DNA of 64,000 bases from Oscillibacter valericigenes Sjm18-20 (lineage in GTDB: Bacteria > Bacillota > Clostridia > Oscillospirales > Oscillospiraceae), in assembly GCA_000283575.1 (NCBI GenBank), contig AP012044.1, forward strand, positions 2,480,001 through 2,544,000, written 5' to 3'. The notes beneath the pieces were generated by a model. That model saw nothing but the letters and a program-made list of their open reading frames with translations, did no database searches and had not been told where the DNA came from. The position numbers and the translations under genes are program-made. Position 1 is the stretch's first letter. Each line of letters begins with the position of its first letter. Of the stretch, positions 61,420 to 64,000 are shown in pieces.

Positions 61420-62439
61420 TCAGATATGGTCGATAAAATTCAGCCGGGCCTGATAGGTCTTGCTCTCGCCTGGGCCGAGAACCGGCGCGGCACAGCCCGG
61501 CTCGTCCGCCTTGGGGCCGTCCAGAAACACGTTCATGGGTTCAAGTCCCATGACGTACTCGCCCTTGCCCAGCATCTTCCACTGGCAGAAAAACGGCAGG
61601 TCCGCTCCGTTGTATCGAACGTTCACGCCGATGCCCCGCCGCTCGTTGAAAAGGGTATACTGAACCATGCCGTCGGCATCCCGCCGGAGCTTGTGGAAAT
61701 AGCACCGCTCCGGATAGGGGTACTGGGGAGCCTCGACCTGCTGCCAGGTGGCAAGGTGCCTTGCGGCATTCTCCTCTCTGGGCTTGGTCTCCTCCGTGTC
61801 CAGAATCAGCTTGCAGCCCTCCTCCAAAAGAGGGTAGCCGTAGTTCAAATGCAGGGCGTAGAGGACCTGACGATCTCCAAAGCCGTGGTTGGTGATGGTA
61901 TCGGTCAGAAGGATGCTGTCCTCTCCGTACACAAATTCCAGATTCCGGTGCAGCGTCAGGTTCTCGCCGAAAATGCGGGCCTCCCGCATGGTACCTTCCA
62001 GCGTTAAAGTCGGGGTTTCGCCCCGAACGCCCCGCGCGTACTTCACATTCTCAGCCGGAGTATTGGCAATCCGGCCGTGGAGCCCCAGCTCCTCGCCGTC
62101 CTTGATCCGGGGATTGCCGAAATGCTGCAAGCCGCAGGTAGTCAGCATACCCACAAAAAAATTCCGCAGCCAGCGGGTCCCCTGCGCGTCGTAATACTCC
62201 GGGGCCACAATGCCGCAGGGCGCCAGATAGTTCATGTTTTTGCCCTTATAGCGCACCTGATAAAGGTCCATACACCGTCCGGGCAGTACCGTGGCGGAGA
62301 GATTTCCGCCATTGTCCACCTCCATCACCCGGACGCCGTCCTGAAATCCGCCGGAGAGCACGCTCTCATGCATGGAGATCAGTTGATTCAAATCGCCGAT
62401 ATACTCCAATTGCTCCTGATATCTCTGGCCCATGGCCAT
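61420..62439 (-). CDS. DUF4432 family aldose-epimerase-like protein
   Basis: 339 residues. ATVLPGRCMDLYQVRYKGKN, GLQHFGNPRIKDGEELGLHG and LHLNYGYPLLEEG match DUF4432, a galactose-mutarotase-like beta-sandwich. Probably interconverts sugar anomers in the same pathway as the lyxose isomerase; the exact sugar is unknown. GGAAAGGAGA precedes the ATG. Confidence 0.88.
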   Translation of the reverse strand: MAMGQRYQEQLEYIGDLNQLISMHESVLSGGFQDGVRVMEVDNGGNLSATVLPGRCMDLYQVRYKGKNMNYLAPCGIVAPEYYDAQGTRWLRNFFVGMLTTCGLQHFGNPRIKDGEELGLHGRIANTPAENVKYARGVRGETPTLTLEGTMREARIFGENLTLHRNLEFVYGEDSILLTDTITNHGFGDRQVLYALHLNYGYPLLEEGCKLILDTEETKPREENAARHLATWQQVEAPQYPYPERCYFHKLRRDADGMVQYTLFNERRGIGVNVRYNGADLPFFCQWKMLGKGEYVMGLEPMNVFLDGPKADEPGCAAPVLGPGESKTYQARLNFIDHI

Positions 62440-62508
62440 TCTCCTTTCCTCCGGCTTCGGGCCGGAAACGACCGCCGCGAACTCCGCAGCTTTGGCCGGG
62501 AGGCACGC

Positions 62509-63447
62509 TTACGCGTGCACCGCCAGAAATTCCTCCACTTCCACCCGGGAGGGCGCGCCCTCCATGGGACCCTGCCTGCGGACAGACATGGCCCCCGCCG
62601 CGTTGGCAAACCGGCCACACTCCGCAAGGCTCTTTCCGTCGATCAGTGCCGTCAAAAACGCGCCGCAGAAGGTGTCACCCGCGCCGGTGGGGTCCACCTC
62701 CTCCACGGAGAAGCTGGGAACTTCCAGCACCTCATCTCCGGAGAAGATGCGGCAACCCGCCTCGCCGTTTTTCAAAACCACGGTCTTGCCTTGTCCGGCC
62801 CAGATGCGGCATCCCTCGTCGTCTGTTGACGCACCGGTGAACATCATGGCCTCGCTCTTGCTGGGGAAGATAATGGAGGCCCGCTCAATCACCGGCATGC
62901 ACAGCGCCTTGATCTCCTCCACGCTCAGAGCCTCCGGCCGGATATTGGGGTCAAAGCACACCCGGGTGTCCGCCGGAAGCTCCCGGACCAGACGGTGGAT
63001 GGTATCCGCCGCGCCGCGGCTGACGGACATGGCAAACCCGGTAATATGGAGCCATTTGGTTCCCCGGAGCTTGTCCAGATGGATGTCTTCGGCGGACATC
63101 ATCCCCGGCGCATCCTGATGGACATGATAGAGAAAGCTGCGGCTGCCATCCCGGAAATAGCACACGAAGGCGACGCCAGTGGCAGCCTGGGGATGGACCC
63201 GCACCATGGAGCAGTCCGCGCCGCTCTCCCGCAGACGGTTAATGATGCAGCGGCCAAAACCGTCGTCGCCCACCACGCCGATCATAGCGCTGTTGGCGCC
63301 AAGCTTTGCGGCGGCGTTGAGCATGATGCCGGAGTCTCCGCTGGGGTAGGGGCCGGTAAAATCCGCCGCCTGATCCAAAGGCTTATCCAGTTCCTTGCGC
63401 ATGACCTCACACAGCAGCGCGCCGATGGAAACAATATCGTATGGCAT
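62509..63447 (-). CDS. PfkB-family carbohydrate kinase
   Basis: 312 residues. N-terminal DIVSIGALLCEVMRKELDKP, GANSAMIGVVGDDGFGRCII, and the C-terminal ATP/catalytic motif VEEVDPTGAGDTFCGAFLTA with the catalytic Asp. It phosphorylates a sugar or sugar acid. With a xylulokinase in the same operon, the pathway has two kinases, suggesting two entry sugars or a phosphorylated intermediate that needs both. Confidence 0.92.
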   Translation of the reverse strand: MPYDIVSIGALLCEVMRKELDKPLDQAADFTGPYPSGDSGIMLNAAAKLGANSAMIGVVGDDGFGRCIINRLRESGADCSMVRVHPQAATGVAFVCYFRDGSRSFLYHVHQDAPGMMSAEDIHLDKLRGTKWLHITGFAMSVSRGAADTIHRLVRELPADTRVCFDPNIRPEALSVEEIKALCMPVIERASIIFPSKSEAMMFTGASTDDEGCRIWAGQGKTVVLKNGEAGCRIFSGDEVLEVPSFSVEEVDPTGAGDTFCGAFLTALIDGKSLAECGRFANAAGAMSVRRQGPMEGAPSRVEVEEFLAVHA

Positions 63448-63468
63448 TCCTCAATTTCCCCCTTTCAA

Positions 63469-63897
63469 TTATTCGCCGATGATGTCCACAAAAACCTTAC
63501 GGGCCTGCGGGCCGTCAAACTCCATAAATACGATCTCCTGCGCCTCGCCCATACAGGCCTTTCCGTTCACCAGGGACAGCGTGGTGCTGTTTCCCACCAG
63601 AATGGAACGGAGGTGGCCGTAAGCGTTGGCGCTGGTGCGGCCATAGGTGGGCAGGAAGTGCGCGTGGGAATACTCCCCGTCGTCGTCCACCAGATTGTGC
63701 AGCAAAACGTTCAGGTCGCTCAGAATGCAGTCCAGCGGCTCGGTGACGATGATGCCGCAGTTGGTATGGGCGGTCACCACGGAGACAATGCCGTTTTGAA
63801 CGCCGGACGCCGCAATGAACCCCTTCACCGTGTCGCCGATATAGGCGGTATAATACTCGTCCTCCGTGGTGACGAAAAATTCATAGTGCTTTACCAT
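63469..63897 (-). CDS. YjbQ family protein (UPF0047)
   Basis: 142 residues. VVTAHTNCGIIVTEPLDCIL, DDDGEYSHAHFLPTYGRTSA with conserved His, and LRSILVGNSTTLSLVNGKAC match YjbQ. The family is linked to thiamine-phosphate synthase-like side activity; its role in a sugar operon is unclear. GGAGG lies 7 nt before the ATG at 63897, which overlaps the upstream stop (TGATG); a GTG one codon earlier is less well spaced. Confidence 0.9.
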   Translation of the reverse strand: MVKHYEFFVTTEDEYYTAYIGDTVKGFIAASGVQNGIVSVVTAHTNCGIIVTEPLDCILSDLNVLLHNLVDDDGEYSHAHFLPTYGRTSANAYGHLRSILVGNSTTLSLVNGKACMGEAQEIVFMEFDGPQARKVFVDIIGE

Positions 63898-64000
63898 CAC
63901 GCTTCCTCCAATCCCAAAAAGCTCGCGGCGTTCCCACCCAGAACCAGTTCCCTCTGGTGGGGCCGCAGAGTAAGGGAATCCACCGCTTTGCGCATACGCT
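63897..64000 (-). CDS. Amidohydrolase family protein, C-terminal end only (5' end outside the window)
   Basis: The last 33 codons on the minus strand read RMRKAVDSLTLRPHQRELVL then GGNAASFLGLEEA. The ILGGNAAxxLGL-type ending is typical of the amidohydrolase-2 (TIM-barrel) family. Coupled to yjbQ by a TGATG overlap. The catalytic part lies outside the window, so substrate and length are unknown. Confidence 0.65.
   Translation of the reverse strand, partial: RMRKAVDSLTLRPHQRELVLGGNAASFLGLEEA

Overview
The window looks like a chromosomal segment of an anaerobic, spore-forming Clostridia bacterium, most likely Oscillospiraceae (Oscillibacter/Dysosmobacter/Flavonifractor-like). The grounds are moderately high GC, strong AAGGAGG ribosome binding sites, an alpha/beta-type small acid-soluble spore protein, a T-box in front of alaS, SLH-domain surface anchoring, an Na+/H+ antiporter next to a biotin-less carboxyltransferase, and AraC/YesM-type sugar sensing. 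The genus is inferred, not proven. No rRNA, tRNA or CRISPR array was seen.

1-9.1 kb (minus strand): part of a contractile injection system (eCIS / phage-tail-like) operon. It has a sheath, three gp19-like tube proteins, a gp41-like tail assembly protein with a CxxC zinc pair, DUF6760, a YbjN-like small protein, two unrecognised proteins and a leading pseudo-receiver protein. The operon runs off the left edge inside a long protein built of near-identical 504-bp (168-residue) tandem repeats. Divergent from it (9.4-11.7 kb) is a regulatory triad: two LytTR regulators and an AgrC-like histidine kinase. Baseplate, spike and AAA+ genes would have to lie to the left of the window.

11.7-14.4 kb: a visibly AT-rich islet with a MocR-type regulator, a divergent sugar/maltose O-acetyltransferase and an IS66 transposase remnant. 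It is probably acquired DNA. 14.4-23.3 kb: housekeeping genes (thioesterase, HIT, T-box/alaS, an XRE regulator with pentapeptide repeats, a 30-residue membrane miniprotein with DUF951, an S1-domain protein, rarA, Lrp). 23.5-35.8 kb: an oadA-like carboxyltransferase, nhaC, hutH, a TrpR-like regulator, a MarR-controlled heterodimeric ABC exporter and nudC. 36-40 kb: a glycine-betaine/choline-type ABC transporter operon (ATPase with CBS, permease, permease-SBP fusion) led by a GntR-RCK_C regulator. 40.2-41.0 kb: a graveyard of mobile-element fragments (IS110, a DUF4368 recombinase tail).

41-54.7 kb: DUF4330, a GNAT, a glycosyltransferase-CsaB fusion, DUF6774, DUF421 (its ribosome binding site lies in a hairpin), a CLC channel with an E2-like protein lacking its catalytic dyad, serC-serA, a hydantoinase, an SLH-anchored 5'-nucleotidase and a SASP. 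CsaB pyruvylation of the wall polymer and the SLH nucleotidase form a plausible functional pair. 55-59.2 kb: a three-gene YesN/YesM two-component operon whose third gene is an RbsA-like double ABC protein with no recognisable Walker A motif. 59.2-64 kb: a minus-strand sugar operon (partial amidohydrolase, YjbQ, PfkB kinase, DUF4432 epimerase, D-lyxose isomerase-type cupin, xylulokinase). The two operons converge, and the YesN/YesM module may sense the sugar used by the second.
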